From CAZEDM01 sp964511075 (lineage in GTDB: Bacteria > Zixibacteria > MSB-5A5 > RBG-16-43-9): 64,000 nucleotides of DNA. The position numbers were made by a program, and so were the translations under genes. This document shows, piece after piece, positions 16,426 to 25,514 of the stretch; the first letter of the stretch is position 1, and every line of letters begins with the position of its first letter. The stretch lies in assembly GCA_964511075.1 (NCBI GenBank), contig CAZEDM010000003.1, positions 124,001 to 188,000 of the forward strand, given 5' to 3'. The notes under the pieces were generated by a model. The model did not search any database. It saw only the letters and a program-made list of their open reading frames with translations, and was not told where the DNA came from.

Positions 16426-16468
16426 AAAAAGGATTCCCCTGGACCGGACATCCCGGGGAATCCTTTTT
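16426..16468 (-). terminator. Rho-independent terminator of the S41 protease gene
   Basis: Stem GGATTCCCC / GGGGAATCC extended by A5/T5 pairs, with a 15-nt loop, 27 bp after the protease stop. T-runs flank it on both strands. Confidence 0.85.
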
Positions 16469-16494
16469 CGGACAGGCCTTTAGTCTATTCGGGG

Positions 16495-18204
16495 CTAACC
16501 TTTGAGCAACTTCTGATATTCGGCCTTATTCGATAATATCTGCAGTGCCTTCTTTACCGCAGGATCGGTTTTGAACATCACTTCCTCGTAATAGGCTTTT
16601 TCACCGTACAGGCTGTAAAGTATATCTCTTTTAATGGCTTTTCTGATGTATTCCAGGCTGTTATCAAAATCCTCCTCCTTGGATTTCTTCACTGCTTCAT
16701 TTAATTCAGAAAGAGGCTGCTCAAAGAGCTGTTTGTCTTTCTGGGAGTCTGCATTCTTTTCCAGCTCCTGCATGGAGAGCTCCAAAGGCGTCTGATAGGT
16801 GAAATCCTTCTCCTTTAAAAAATCCCTGAACTGGGATATCACCTGGTCGTCCACCTCAAAATCCCTGGGCAAGTTCGGGTGCTGGGAGATGTACTTGACC
16901 GCAAAATCGAAGAAAAGCTCTTTCCTCTCCAGGTTGATCTCTATGGGGTTGAGCTTGTCCTCCTGGATGATTATGTCCGGCACGATCCCGCCACCCCCGT
17001 ACACTTTCCTGCCGTCATTCGTGTGGAAAATCTCCTCCTGTTCCTTTTTGCTTTCGGTGGTATCCGATTCCTCGTCCAGCAATGCCGGATTTCTTTTGGA
17101 CTTCTCGGGCTTCTGAATACACCTGCCGCTGGGAATGTAATATTTAGCTATGGTCAGTTTGAGAAAGACGTTGTCCGGCATATTCAGCACGGTCTGGACC
17201 AGTCCCTTACCATAGGTGGTGTCGCCGATAATAACCCCTCTGTCCCAGTCCTGGATAGCGCCTGCCACGATCTCCGAGGCTGAGGCGGTTTGTTCATCCA
17301 CCAGTACCACCAGGGGCTTGTCTGGAAAAAGCGCATCCTCCCTGCCCAGGTATCTGACCAGATCCTGCTCTTTTTTCCCCTGGGTATAGACTATCAACTT
17401 TCCTCTGTCCAGAAACAGGTTGGAAGTCTCCACCCCCTCGTTCAGCAGTCCTCCTCCGTTAAATCTTAAATCGAATATAAGTCCCTTGATGTCCTGTTTT
17501 TTTAGGCTATGAATGGCATCCTTCAGCTCTTTGCCCGTATCCTCGGAAAATCTGGAGAGCCTGACATAACCGATTCCATCTCCAATCACTCCGTAATAGG
17601 GAACGTTTTTCAACTCGATGACTGCTCTCTCTATCTCGTATTCCAGGGGCTCGTCCATCCCTTCCCTCTGGATTTTCATACTGACCTTGGTGCCAGCAGG
17701 ACCCCTCATCAGATTGGAAGCCTCCTCCGTGCTCATCCCGTAAGTGGGCTTGCCCTCTATCTCGATGATCCTGTCTCCGGCCCTTAAACCCATACGGAAA
17801 GCAGGCGTCCCTTCTATAGGCGAAACCACGATGATATATTTGTCCTTCTTCTCGATAGTCATTCCCAGGCCTTCGTATTTTCCCTGGGTGAACTCCATCA
17901 GCCGGTCATAAGTTTTCTTCTCCAACATGGCGGAAAAAGGGTCCAGAAGCTCCAGCATCCCTCTTATCCCGGCATACCCTAACTCCTTGGGATCGATCTT
18001 CTCGACATAGCGGTCGTTGATGCTGTAGGCTGCCTGAGCCAGAAGCTTGCTGTACCTCATAATGGTATCTCTGGTATTGTTACTACTGGTCTGTGCCTGG
18101 AGAGTTTGTTCTCCGGTCTGTCCCAGACCGACAATCCAGATTATGCCCACTGCCGCTATAGCCAAGACCAATGCTATGACCCCATATTTTTTCTCGCTTA
18201 ACAT
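16495..18204 (-). CDS. S41 family C-terminal processing protease (CtpA/Prc-like)
   Basis: 569 aa periplasmic serine protease anchored by one N-terminal helix (about 7-24). I chose ATG 18204 (MLSEKKYGVIALVLAI) because GGAGG stands just before it; a reading from 18243 adds 13 residues without a ribosome site. Seen: PDZ domain at about 95-185 (KYEGLGMTI, GLRAGDRIIEIEGKPT), tail-specific protease domain with catalytic Ser in QTASASEIVAG and Lys in TYGKGLVQT. The C-terminal 130 residues are charged helices beyond the protease core. It should trim or degrade envelope proteins from their C-termini. Confidence 0.93.
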   Translation of the reverse strand: MLSEKKYGVIALVLAIAAVGIIWIVGLGQTGEQTLQAQTSSNNTRDTIMRYSKLLAQAAYSINDRYVEKIDPKELGYAGIRGMLELLDPFSAMLEKKTYDRLMEFTQGKYEGLGMTIEKKDKYIIVVSPIEGTPAFRMGLRAGDRIIEIEGKPTYGMSTEEASNLMRGPAGTKVSMKIQREGMDEPLEYEIERAVIELKNVPYYGVIGDGIGYVRLSRFSEDTGKELKDAIHSLKKQDIKGLIFDLRFNGGGLLNEGVETSNLFLDRGKLIVYTQGKKEQDLVRYLGREDALFPDKPLVVLVDEQTASASEIVAGAIQDWDRGVIIGDTTYGKGLVQTVLNMPDNVFLKLTIAKYYIPSGRCIQKPEKSKRNPALLDEESDTTESKKEQEEIFHTNDGRKVYGGGGIVPDIIIQEDKLNPIEINLERKELFFDFAVKYISQHPNLPRDFEVDDQVISQFRDFLKEKDFTYQTPLELSMQELEKNADSQKDKQLFEQPLSELNEAVKKSKEEDFDNSLEYIRKAIKRDILYSLYGEKAYYEEVMFKTDPAVKKALQILSNKAEYQKLLKG

Positions 18205-18258
18205 AAGGCCTCCAAAATCAAAAGTTTGAAACTCAATTGACATTCTGTCTCTACCTGA

Positions 18259-18286
18259 AATTTAACCTATTCTGTGATTTTGTCAA
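18259..18286 (-). promoter_or_regulatory. Sigma-70-type promoter of the S41 protease gene
   Basis: Minus strand TTGACA (18281-18286), 16-nt spacer, TAAATT (18259-18264; 4 of 6). It leaves a leader of about 50 nt before ATG 18204. Confidence 0.5.
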
Positions 18287-18363
18287 TATCAATGTTTGAA
18301 CAGCTCTCAATTTTGAAAAGGTAAGTTTATGAAGATATGGAACTTATCTTTTGTGCAAAAATA

Positions 18364-20631
18364 CTACAGTTTGAAAATTCTCGTTTTGTAAAAAGAGAGG
18401 GTCAAAAATCCCAGAAGGATGAGATTCAAAAGAAGAAATAGCCAGAGAGTTAGAGGTATACCTATAAGAGGAATCAGGATGGCTGAAGCCAAGATGGAGC
18501 TTAAAGCTGACCCCAAAAGGTCTGCTGAATATCCTGTCCCCACTCTTTTTATACCTTTGTTCTCAACATAGATCTGGTTTGCAGCGGTGAATAATGCTCC
18601 TCCGATGGAACCGGATGAGAAGATCAAAGTCCCCAGGATCAATCCCAGCAGAACAGGGTTAAAGTAATACTTTAAAATAAATGATATAAGCGCCAGGAAA
18701 AGCATAAGTAAGGCAACCTGCAAAAACTGCAGCCGAACTAAAGTTATGAAATTTGGTTTGGTTCTTTTCCGGGATACGCAAAAGGCACCCGTGAAAAGAC
18801 CCAACATAAACAGGGTCAAGAAGATTCCGATCTGCGAGTAGATATACCCATAGAATATCTGATAGGTTAAAAGAAGGATAATCTCGAAGGCTATGCTGGT
18901 AAAACCTGTCAGGAATATGGCGGACAGGGAAAAGCCCGACAGGAAATTTCTATTTCTCAAGATGAAAAACAAAGGGATGGAAGTTCCCAAAAAACCCAGA
19001 ATGAAATACCAGTCTGGATTAAGCCCGGATAGAAAGACAAAGATAGGTTTTTCAAAAGATTTGAGCCGGGTGCTCCAGAGCACGGTGTTGTAAAAATAAG
19101 AGATGGGCTTAAGGTCGTAGTTTATCTTACCCCAGAAGGAATCGATCATCCGCTTGAGATATTCCACTCGCTCTGGTGAGAGTCTATCCCTCAGGAAATG
19201 TTCATTTACGAAGGTAGCCTGGATTCTTTTATGCTTGAGGCTTTCGACTATCTGCCTCCAGTCACTGGTAAGATTCGCTGATTGACTGGCTAAGAAGATA
19301 TTGTTTGCCCCGGGAAGGACGGTTACCTTTTCAAACGCGGATGATAAAGTTCTATAGATGCTGGAGAGGTATAAAGCCTGGTCAGGGCTGAGATAGTTCT
19401 CAGCAGAGCTTACCCGAAAAGAGAAAATACCATTAGTCCCCAGCAGGTTTTTAACCATACTGAAAAACTCTCTGGTATAAAAACGGTTTAGCTGGGCATT
19501 ATAAGGGTCAGGCAGATTTAAAACGACAAGGTCATATTCCCCCCTATCTCGTTTGTATTCTTCCCTGACGAATAGCCTGCCGTCTTTGTGTATGATTTTT
19601 ACCCTGTTGTTTTCTATGGACTTAACTTCAGAGATTGGAAGGAAAGCTTCACCCAATTGGACAATCTTGGGGTCAAGTTCCACGTAATCTATTTTCAGTT
19701 CCCCGAACTTCAGAGCCTGGGTCAGGGCACCTCCTATTCCACCTCCGATCAGAAGCAGATTTTTAGGGTCAGGGTGTTGGGCAATAGCATATAAAACCGC
19801 CTCCTCTGAGGAAAACTCATCCGGATAGGAAAATAAAATCAGCCCGTTTTCATAAAAGCTTATCTGTTCTGCTGTCTTCAAAACAGCAAGATTCCCGTAG
19901 ATTGAGTCCACCGATTTCACTACGGGAAAACCTCTCCACAGCCGGCTTAAAGATGTCTTCTCCAGATATTCATCCACTTTTCCTATTTTGAAGGCGAAGA
20001 CAGCAACTAAAGCCAAGAAAAGTACAATTATCCTTCTTCCAGTACTTTTCAATAGTAAAACCGAAAAGAGAAGCACAACTATGAAAAGCCAGATCTGGAT
20101 TGAGAAATTAGATAGAAACGGGAGTAATATTAAACTGCAAAGGAATCCGCCTGTACCTGCACCCAGGGATTCCCACAGATAGACTTTAGTCACCAGAAAA
20201 TCCTGTTTCAACTCGAATTGCCAGACAGTAGAATTCAGGACGAAAAGCATCCCCAAGATCAGACCCAGTGGTGCCAGGGCAATCAAAGTAAACCCCAGCA
20301 TAGGTGCAAAGCCAATTATCTCGCCAGGCAGGACATTAAGGATTATCCTGGAATATCTTATTATCAAAATTGTCAGGATCGAAAAGATAGCCAGTAGAAG
20401 ATACCACAAAGACAGATTCTTAAGGGAAAATATCTTGGAATTAGATACAATATTACCCAGCTTACTCCCCAACCCAACCCACAGAAGCCAGACAAAAAGT
20501 AAAATCCCCAGACAAAGCTCGTTCCCGTAGAATACGGAGAGCAGCTCCCTGAAAAGAATGATCTGGGAGATAATCGAGACAAAACCCAGGAGAAAACTGG
20601 CAGAGACGAAAAGAGTTCTGTTGCGATACAT
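18364..20631 (-). CDS. Polytopic membrane protein with central spermidine-synthase-like domain
   Basis: 755 aa. Seen: about six hydrophobic helices in the first 220 residues, a soluble domain at roughly 225-500 and at least six more helices at the C-terminus. The soluble part has the Rossmann SAM-binding motif LLLIGGGIGGAL, an acidic ribose-binding strand IDYVELDPKIVQLGE, and DLVVLNLPDPYNAQLNRFYT, as in spermidine synthase and related propylamine transferases. Such membrane-bound spermidine-synthase-like proteins are widespread in environmental bacteria, but their substrate is unknown and polyamine synthesis should not be assumed. The TM regions flank the enzyme on both sides in an MFS-like way. 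A palindrome-rich gap separates it from amrS. Confidence 0.82.
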   Translation of the reverse strand: MYRNRTLFVSASFLLGFVSIISQIILFRELLSVFYGNELCLGILLFVWLLWVGLGSKLGNIVSNSKIFSLKNLSLWYLLLAIFSILTILIIRYSRIILNVLPGEIIGFAPMLGFTLIALAPLGLILGMLFVLNSTVWQFELKQDFLVTKVYLWESLGAGTGGFLCSLILLPFLSNFSIQIWLFIVVLLFSVLLLKSTGRRIIVLFLALVAVFAFKIGKVDEYLEKTSLSRLWRGFPVVKSVDSIYGNLAVLKTAEQISFYENGLILFSYPDEFSSEEAVLYAIAQHPDPKNLLLIGGGIGGALTQALKFGELKIDYVELDPKIVQLGEAFLPISEVKSIENNRVKIIHKDGRLFVREEYKRDRGEYDLVVLNLPDPYNAQLNRFYTREFFSMVKNLLGTNGIFSFRVSSAENYLSPDQALYLSSIYRTLSSAFEKVTVLPGANNIFLASQSANLTSDWRQIVESLKHKRIQATFVNEHFLRDRLSPERVEYLKRMIDSFWGKINYDLKPISYFYNTVLWSTRLKSFEKPIFVFLSGLNPDWYFILGFLGTSIPLFFILRNRNFLSGFSLSAIFLTGFTSIAFEIILLLTYQIFYGYIYSQIGIFLTLFMLGLFTGAFCVSRKRTKPNFITLVRLQFLQVALLMLFLALISFILKYYFNPVLLGLILGTLIFSSGSIGGALFTAANQIYVENKGIKRVGTGYSADLLGSALSSILASAILIPLIGIPLTLWLFLLLNLILLGFLTLSFYKTRIFKL

Positions 20632-20977
20632 TATAAAATCCCTCGCAAGTTTAGTTTAGACTGACAGAAAAATCTACACCATTTAAAATAGAAATCAAGA
20701 AAAAGATGCAGGGAAGGATCTAATTCTCAAGTAGGTTTTTCATTTTTTGATAAGATTGGGGTGCAACTGTTCGATTCATCAAGCAAATATATTTTTTGAT
20801 TCCCCCTCACCCTAACCCTCTCCCACCAGGGGAGAGGGAACACAACAGTAGGGACAGAACATTGTTCTGTCCCTACTCAAGTTGGTCCAGAAATTTGATA
20901 ATTGCGTGCGGGAATTCCAATTCCCGCACGAACAGAGGAAAAATATAGCAAGGCTGGAGCCTTCCGCTACAAAAAAA
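20632..20977. repeat. Intergenic block with four kinds of dispersed palindrome
   Basis: A gene-free gap of about 345 bp. In order it holds CCTCACCCTAA with CCCTCTCCC-acca-GGGGAGAGGG (20804-20838); a 31-bp palindrome built on GTAGGGACAGAACA (20847-20877); CGTGCGGGAATT-cc-AATTCCCGCACG (20905-20930); and GCAAGGCT-gg-AGCCTTCCGCTAC (20948-20970). No coding sequence is seen. Confidence 0.85.
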
Positions 20978-22129
20978 TTATGCCCAGACCCCAGGTATCT
21001 TCTCCCCGCAGAATTTGCACTTCCCCTTTTGCAGGTTCATCTGGGTGATGGTGAAGCCGTACCTGCCGATTACTATTTTCCCGCACCTGGGACAGTAGGT
21101 ATTCTCACCCTCGTGTCCGGGTACGTTTCCGATATAGACGAACTTTAACCCTGTTTCCAGGGCGATTTTCCTTGCCTGCTCCAATGAGGAGACAGGTGTC
21201 AGGGGCAGGTTCTTTAACAGGTACATTGGGGTGAAGCGGGTGAAATGAATGGGCACGTTTGGATTCAAGTTACCCATAATCCATTGGCACATCCTGCGGA
21301 TGTCTTTCATATCGTCATTCAGGGTAGGAACCATCAGATAGACTATCTCATACCAGATGCCGATCTTATTCAGCTCCTTCAGGGAGTCCAGCACCGGCTG
21401 CAGTTTGGCACTGCATATATCCTTATAATATTCCTCAGTGAAAGCCTTCAGGTCTATCTTCACTGCATCCAGCTCCTTGCACAGCTCGATCAAGGGTTCC
21501 GGCTCGATATAACCGGCTGAGACCATCACGCTTTTCAGTCCCTTCTGCCTGCCTGTCTTGGCACAGTCCAGCATATATTCATAAAAGATAATCGGCTCGG
21601 TATAGGTGTAGGAAATAGAGGAGGATTTTGCCTGTAAGGCATACTCTGCAACAGCCTGGGGCGGGAGTTCCAGATTGTAAGTCTGTTCAGGCCGCGCCTG
21701 AGAGATCTCCCAGTTCTGGCAGAACTTGCAGTTCAGGTTGCAGCCGGCAGTGGCAATGGAGAAGGCATTCGTCCCGGGCAGGAAATGAAAAAAAGGCTTT
21801 TTCTCAATGGGGTCGTTGTGAACGGAGCAGGCTAATCCATAAACCAAGGTATAGTAGATTCCTTTCCGGTTCTCCCTCACGCCGCAGTATCCCCTCTCCC
21901 TATCCCCTACCTTGCATTTCCTGGGACAGAGCTGGCATTCTATCTCCTTATGCTCAAGTTTTTTATAATATTTCGCCTCGACGTGAGAGAGTTTGCCTGA
22001 AGAGCTTAAGGCATAGGCAGTGTCAGGAGGACTTAAAAAAGGGAGCCTGGAGACGAGGTTTGAGCCTAAAGCACCTCCTGCTCCGCTTAAAGTATATTTG
22101 AAAAAATCTCTTCTTTTTATCTTTTTCAT
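20978..22129 (-). CDS. amrS: AmrS-type radical SAM protein with a Tat-like N-terminus
   Basis: 383 aa. Seen: radical SAM cluster motif CNLNCKFC (Cys130, 134, 137), an upstream CQLCPRKC and CGV set, and a C-terminal zinc-ribbon-like pair CPRCG / CKFCG. This is the architecture of the radical SAM member of the AmmeMemoRadiSam system and of PflA-like glycine radical activases. The N-terminus KIKRRDFFKY followed by a small-residue stretch and LPFLSPPDTAYALS looks like a twin-arginine signal, odd for an oxygen-sensitive SAM enzyme. It lies 14 bp downstream of the DUF362 gene, so the two form an operon. Substrate unknown; AMMECR1 and Memo partners are not in the window. Confidence 0.85.
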   Translation of the reverse strand: MKKIKRRDFFKYTLSGAGGALGSNLVSRLPFLSPPDTAYALSSSGKLSHVEAKYYKKLEHKEIECQLCPRKCKVGDRERGYCGVRENRKGIYYTLVYGLACSVHNDPIEKKPFFHFLPGTNAFSIATAGCNLNCKFCQNWEISQARPEQTYNLELPPQAVAEYALQAKSSSISYTYTEPIIFYEYMLDCAKTGRQKGLKSVMVSAGYIEPEPLIELCKELDAVKIDLKAFTEEYYKDICSAKLQPVLDSLKELNKIGIWYEIVYLMVPTLNDDMKDIRRMCQWIMGNLNPNVPIHFTRFTPMYLLKNLPLTPVSSLEQARKIALETGLKFVYIGNVPGHEGENTYCPRCGKIVIGRYGFTITQMNLQKGKCKFCGEKIPGVWA

Positions 22130-22143
22130 TTTAATCTGTTCGA

Positions 22144-23046
22144 TTATAGATTTATCTCTATCTTCTCGATCTCATCTGATGATGCTTTACCTAAGTTATG
22201 ATTTTTGTCTGCCGCAGTTAAGATATACTTAGGGAATATTCCGGATTTCGAAAGAGAGGGTGCCCCGTTCTTCTGTCTGAGCTGGTCGATTATCCGGGTA
22301 CCGATAAAGTCTAAAGCCACCGGATCAGGGCTTATGATTATCCCGCCGTAATTTTCATTCCAATCGGGATGATAGGATGGACCTCCCCGGTATTGAATGG
22401 TCAGGGCATCGCAGATAATCAGCCTGTTTTGATTTTTTACCTCAGGGATTGCGTTCAGGTCCGCCACAAAAGGGTCACACCCGTATTCATGATATTTATT
22501 GGGATTGTTTATGGCACCATAATAGTTCTTCAGGGCACAGGTCAAACCGGCTAAACTATGATCCTTTAAAACAGGCAGGTTTACCTGAACGTTGGTATAG
22601 TATAACATAATCCTACTCAGCAGGCTGCCTACGTTCATATATTGATAAAGGTCCCCGGAATATCCAACCCCATCCGTATCCGTACCAAAACAGCGCAGAC
22701 CGTTTCGCTTATTATTCAGGGAAAAACCCAGCTCCTCCAGCTCCCAGTTAGCCCTGTCCCAGATGATTATATTGTTGTCTTTTATCCCGCTTTCCTTTAA
22801 CAAATCGGCAAAAGCCAAGGCTACCCCCGGACGAGATGAAGCCCCCTTCCCTGCCAGGCAGTTTACTTTCATTCCGACAACATCCCGGGGAGAATAAAAT
22901 CTCCGAATGGTGTCCCTGAAATCGGCGTCACCGGTCAGGGTGACAAGGCCTTTTTTCATCATCTCCTGAAGAACAGGGGCATTTATTTTTCTGGATTTAT
23001 CCAGAACCTTTTGGGAGCGTATGATTACAACCTTGGACTTGCTCAA
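22144..23046 (-). CDS. DUF362 family protein
   Basis: 300 aa. Seen: DUF362 hallmarks VVGMKVNCLAGKGASSRPGV, IIIWDRANWELEELGF, VNLPVLKDHSLAGLTCALKN and DPVALDFIGTRII. No ferredoxin-type Cys clusters are present, unlike longer family members. The start is TTG (SD-like AGAGGTTGA before it). Family function is unclear; it is often linked with radical SAM and iron-sulfur genes, as here where the AmrS-like gene follows after 14 bp. The protein seems cytoplasmic as drawn. Confidence 0.82.
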   Translation of the reverse strand: MSKSKVVIIRSQKVLDKSRKINAPVLQEMMKKGLVTLTGDADFRDTIRRFYSPRDVVGMKVNCLAGKGASSRPGVALAFADLLKESGIKDNNIIIWDRANWELEELGFSLNNKRNGLRCFGTDTDGVGYSGDLYQYMNVGSLLSRIMLYYTNVQVNLPVLKDHSLAGLTCALKNYYGAINNPNKYHEYGCDPFVADLNAIPEVKNQNRLIICDALTIQYRGGPSYHPDWNENYGGIIISPDPVALDFIGTRIIDQLRQKNGAPSLSKSGIFPKYILTAADKNHNLGKASSDEIEKIEINL

Positions 23047-23381
23047 ATCAACCTCTTTTTATATGAGATACGAGCCAGTGGTAAAAGTCAATTGAATTCC
23101 TGTTTTAAGAGGACAGAACCCGCCAGAGGCGGGTTCTGTCCCTACAGCTTAACCTCACCCTTACCCTCTCCTTGAAAAGGAGAGGGAGAATGGTATCCCC
23201 TCCTTTCTAAGGAGGGGATAAAGGGGAGATTAAACGGAAAACAACAATTAATGAAATCCTGCCACTTCGTGAGAACGAATCATTGGCTATTGACCGACAA
23301 ACCGAGCGGTTGCTTTATTTTTGGTTGACATATCTGGATGAAGTTTATATTTTCAGGTAAATCTTATTAAAGGAGGTGCAA
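23047..23381. repeat. Intergenic block with GGACAGAAC palindrome and CCCTCTCC hairpin
   Basis: A gene-free gap of about 335 bp. It has GGACAGAACCCGCC-aga-GGCGGGTTCTGTCC followed by CTAC (23111-23145), CCCTCTCC-ttgaaaa-GGAGAGGG (23164-23186) and CCCCTCCTTtctAAGGAGGGG just after. The promoter of the next gene is at its right end. Confidence 0.85.
23325..23353 (+). promoter_or_regulatory. Sigma-70-type promoter of the RAM-domain gene
   Basis: TTGACA at 23325-23330. Possible -10 hexamers are TATATT (23346-23351, 15-nt spacer) and TATTTT (23348-23353, 17-nt spacer). The ATG is at 23382. Confidence 0.5.
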
Positions 23382-23615
23382 ATGGCAGTCAAGGCATTTA
23401 TTCTGGTAGAGATGGAACCCAAAAGCATCAATGGTGCTCTGGAAGTTCTTAAAAAGATTCCTCAGATTCAATTTGCCACTGCAGTAGCCGGACCTTATGA
23501 TATCGTGGCCATTATGGAATCCAAAAGCTATGAGGAGATTCCCAAGATCATCACCAAGCAGATACAGGCGGTGGACGGGGTAATAAAAACCACGACCCTT
23601 TTAGCTTTCGAATAA
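23382..23615 (+). CDS. Stand-alone Lrp/AsnC ligand-binding (RAM) domain protein
   Basis: 77 aa consisting only of the RAM domain of Lrp/AsnC regulators, without the helix-turn-helix. I take ATG 23382 because AGGAGG ends six bases before it; a GTG two codons earlier lies inside that site. Seen: AFILVEMEPKSINGALEVLK, the AVAGPYDIVAIMES core that forms the amino-acid pocket at subunit interfaces, and VKTTTLLAFE-like ending. Such proteins form octamers and may sense amino acids or modulate full-length Lrp partners. A bidirectional terminator follows. Confidence 0.88.
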   Translation: MAVKAFILVEMEPKSINGALEVLKKIPQIQFATAVAGPYDIVAIMESKSYEEIPKIITKQIQAVDGVIKTTTLLAFE

Positions 23616-23652
23616 AAAGAAACCCCGCTTTTCATCAAAACGGGGTTTCCTC
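23614..23652. terminator. Bidirectional terminator between convergent genes
   Basis: Stem GAAACCCCG (23619-23627) / CGGGGTTTC (23641-23649) with A-rich and T-rich flanks on both sides, between the RAM-domain gene and the Lys-rich envelope gene. Confidence 0.88.
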
Positions 23653-23670
23653 TGACAGTAAATTCTGGAA

Positions 23671-24111
23671 TCACCTTCTTCTGCCGCGGCTCTTGGTCTG
23701 GGTGGGCGTTTTAGTTTTTTCAGCCTCTTCAGATTCTTCTTTCTCGGTTTTCTTTTTTTCCAGACGGTCGTCTATTCCGTTTTTATTTTTGTCAATAAAA
23801 TAATCATATTCTTCCTTGATCTCCTTTTTGCGGCTTGGCTTCAGCTTCTTTAATATTTTTGAAAGGCCGCTTTCCTTTTTCTTCTTCGCTTTTTTCGACT
23901 CAACCGGCTCCCTGGTACCTTTCTTTGGCTCTTCTTTTTTAGAGGGAGCTATTTCCTCCTCCGTCTCAACGGAGGGAGAGGATTTTACCTTTTCTTTCTT
24001 TTCTCCGGTGGCTGAATCTCCCTTCTTGGGAACCCGATCGATGGCAAGAGCCGCAGAGAAAAGAAAAACCGAAAGCGTGAAAATAACCAAGCTCGGAAAT
24101 AATTTTTTCAT
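23671..24111 (-). CDS. Secreted Lys/Glu-rich protein
   Basis: 146 aa. Seen: a signal peptide (MKKLFPSLVIFTLSVFLFSA, cleavage near residue 23), then a strongly charged low-complexity body. Near residue 108 a short calcium-loop-like motif DKNKNGIDDRLE stands within FIDKNKNGIDDRL. The end is TKSRGRRR. It follows the DUF4384/PEGA gene by 11 bp and so is in one operon with it. It has the look of a disordered periplasmic or surface linker. No family recognised. Confidence 0.72.
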   Translation of the reverse strand: MKKLFPSLVIFTLSVFLFSAALAIDRVPKKGDSATGEKKEKVKSSPSVETEEEIAPSKKEEPKKGTREPVESKKAKKKKESGLSKILKKLKPSRKKEIKEEYDYFIDKNKNGIDDRLEKKKTEKEESEEAEKTKTPTQTKSRGRRR

Positions 24112-24122
24112 GTTTGAACTCC

Positions 24123-25469
24123 TTATCTTCCCTTAGTGCTTTTCGATTTCTTAACCTCTGCGCTTTTGCTGCTTGGGCTGCTTTTCCCCTTATTCCCGGT
24201 TACTGTTTTCCGTGCGGGGCTCGAGGATTTCGAGCTTTTCGATCCGGAATAGCTTCCTTCTCTGGTACTGCGTTCGATTTTGAGTTTATTCTCCCTGGAG
24301 CTTTCTTTCTTGACCGTCATTTGCCTGTCGTCATACTTCTCTCTCTCGATCCTTTCTTTCTCGCGGATGAAATCCCTGCTGCTTTCCTTTGCCTCCTTCC
24401 CGGCTTCGTACTCAGCTCTGTCTCTTTCCCGGTCCCTGATTATTTTTTCCTCCAGGCTGGATGATTTATCCCTGGTGTATTCGGAGCGTGCTCGAATCTG
24501 CTTATCCGCTGCAGTTGTTCTTCCCTCCTTGACATAGCGGTATTCCTTCTCCTTCCAAGTTCTGTATTCCTTTTTGACCGGATCGGAGGAGACATATCTA
24601 ATCCGATCACTGAAATCCGTCCTCAGCCTGACGGTTTTACTTCTCTCCACGTTGATATGGTCGTCCCACACCCTGCAACCGTTATAGTAGACGGTCACGT
24701 AGTGTCTGCCAATAACAATTGCCGGTATGGTTAGCGGCGCTATCCCGAAGAATATACCGTCTATGTAGATCTCCGCTGCAAAGGGTGCCCAGATATACAC
24801 GCTTCCCAGATGGTAAGGAAAAGAATAAGGATACTCCCAGTACAGGTTCGGATGGTAGTACCAGCGGGGATGGGGGTATTTCACGTAGAAATGGCAGATA
24901 TCCGTGACGTAATCGTAATGTGGTCTGATGCGGTGATTCACCCATTCCATAAAGACGTAAGGGTCCTCATCCTCGTCCATCCGCAGGGTAACTATCTCCT
25001 CCGGCTCAGGTCTGCTCCTTTCGTAATAGCCGCTGGGCCAGTTCGGAGGAGAAAGCGGCTCGTAGGAGGCTACTGCCTGAATATACTCCACGCCAGAAGG
25101 ACCGTCGATGGTCAGGGAATAGTCGGCAAATCTATTGGGGATCCGGTAAACCCTTCCTCCTTCCACCCAGGGGTCGTCCGAGCGGTCATAGGGGTAAAGT
25201 ATGTTCACGTATCCTCTGGTATCCAGATTATAAATCACCACGTAACAATCCCTGGAAGCCCTGAAGTAAATATATATCTCATCCCCAGGATAATAGGTGG
25301 AGCCTTCCCCCTCATCGACCCAGACATCGATGTCCAGATTCGGGGCAGGTGTGCGTATAATCCTTCCCTCATATTCCTGGTTATACTCATCCTGCCACTG
25401 TGCCAGGGCTGGCTTGAAGCTCAGTATCAAAATCGCTGTCACCAGTATTAGTTTTAATATCTTAGACAT
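24123..25469 (-). CDS. Secreted DUF4384 and PEGA-domain protein
   Basis: 448 aa from the ATG giving MSKILKLILVTAILILSF; GGGAG lies eight bases before it, while two earlier start codons sit on the ribosome site itself. Seen: signal peptide, DUF4384 region at about 45-165 (YYPGDEIYIYFRASRDCYVV, GYVNILYPY), a Tyr/Pro/His-rich middle, a PEGA-type domain at about 220-290 (AEIYIDGIFFGIAPLTI), and a 150-residue Arg/Lys/Glu/Ser-rich tail. DUF4384 proteins often accompany surface or secretion structures. Operon with the lipoprotein gene upstream (46 bp) and the Lys-rich gene downstream. Confidence 0.8.
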   Translation of the reverse strand: MSKILKLILVTAILILSFKPALAQWQDEYNQEYEGRIIRTPAPNLDIDVWVDEGEGSTYYPGDEIYIYFRASRDCYVVIYNLDTRGYVNILYPYDRSDDPWVEGGRVYRIPNRFADYSLTIDGPSGVEYIQAVASYEPLSPPNWPSGYYERSRPEPEEIVTLRMDEDEDPYVFMEWVNHRIRPHYDYVTDICHFYVKYPHPRWYYHPNLYWEYPYSFPYHLGSVYIWAPFAAEIYIDGIFFGIAPLTIPAIVIGRHYVTVYYNGCRVWDDHINVERSKTVRLRTDFSDRIRYVSSDPVKKEYRTWKEKEYRYVKEGRTTAADKQIRARSEYTRDKSSSLEEKIIRDRERDRAEYEAGKEAKESSRDFIREKERIEREKYDDRQMTVKKESSRENKLKIERSTREGSYSGSKSSKSSSPARKTVTGNKGKSSPSSKSAEVKKSKSTKGR

Positions 25470-25514
25470 ATCCATCACTCCCTTCTGCCCCGCCTGAGGC
25501 GGAGCGTTATGAAA

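Noticed and set aside
16245..16451. A 68-aa minus-strand open frame before the SHOCT regulator
   Set aside because: Its start codon lies inside the terminator stem of the S41 protease gene, it has no ribosome site and it overlaps the regulator by 32 nt. The segment KKGQIADKIMRALREKNLPF looks protein-like, so a short gene with another start is not fully excluded.
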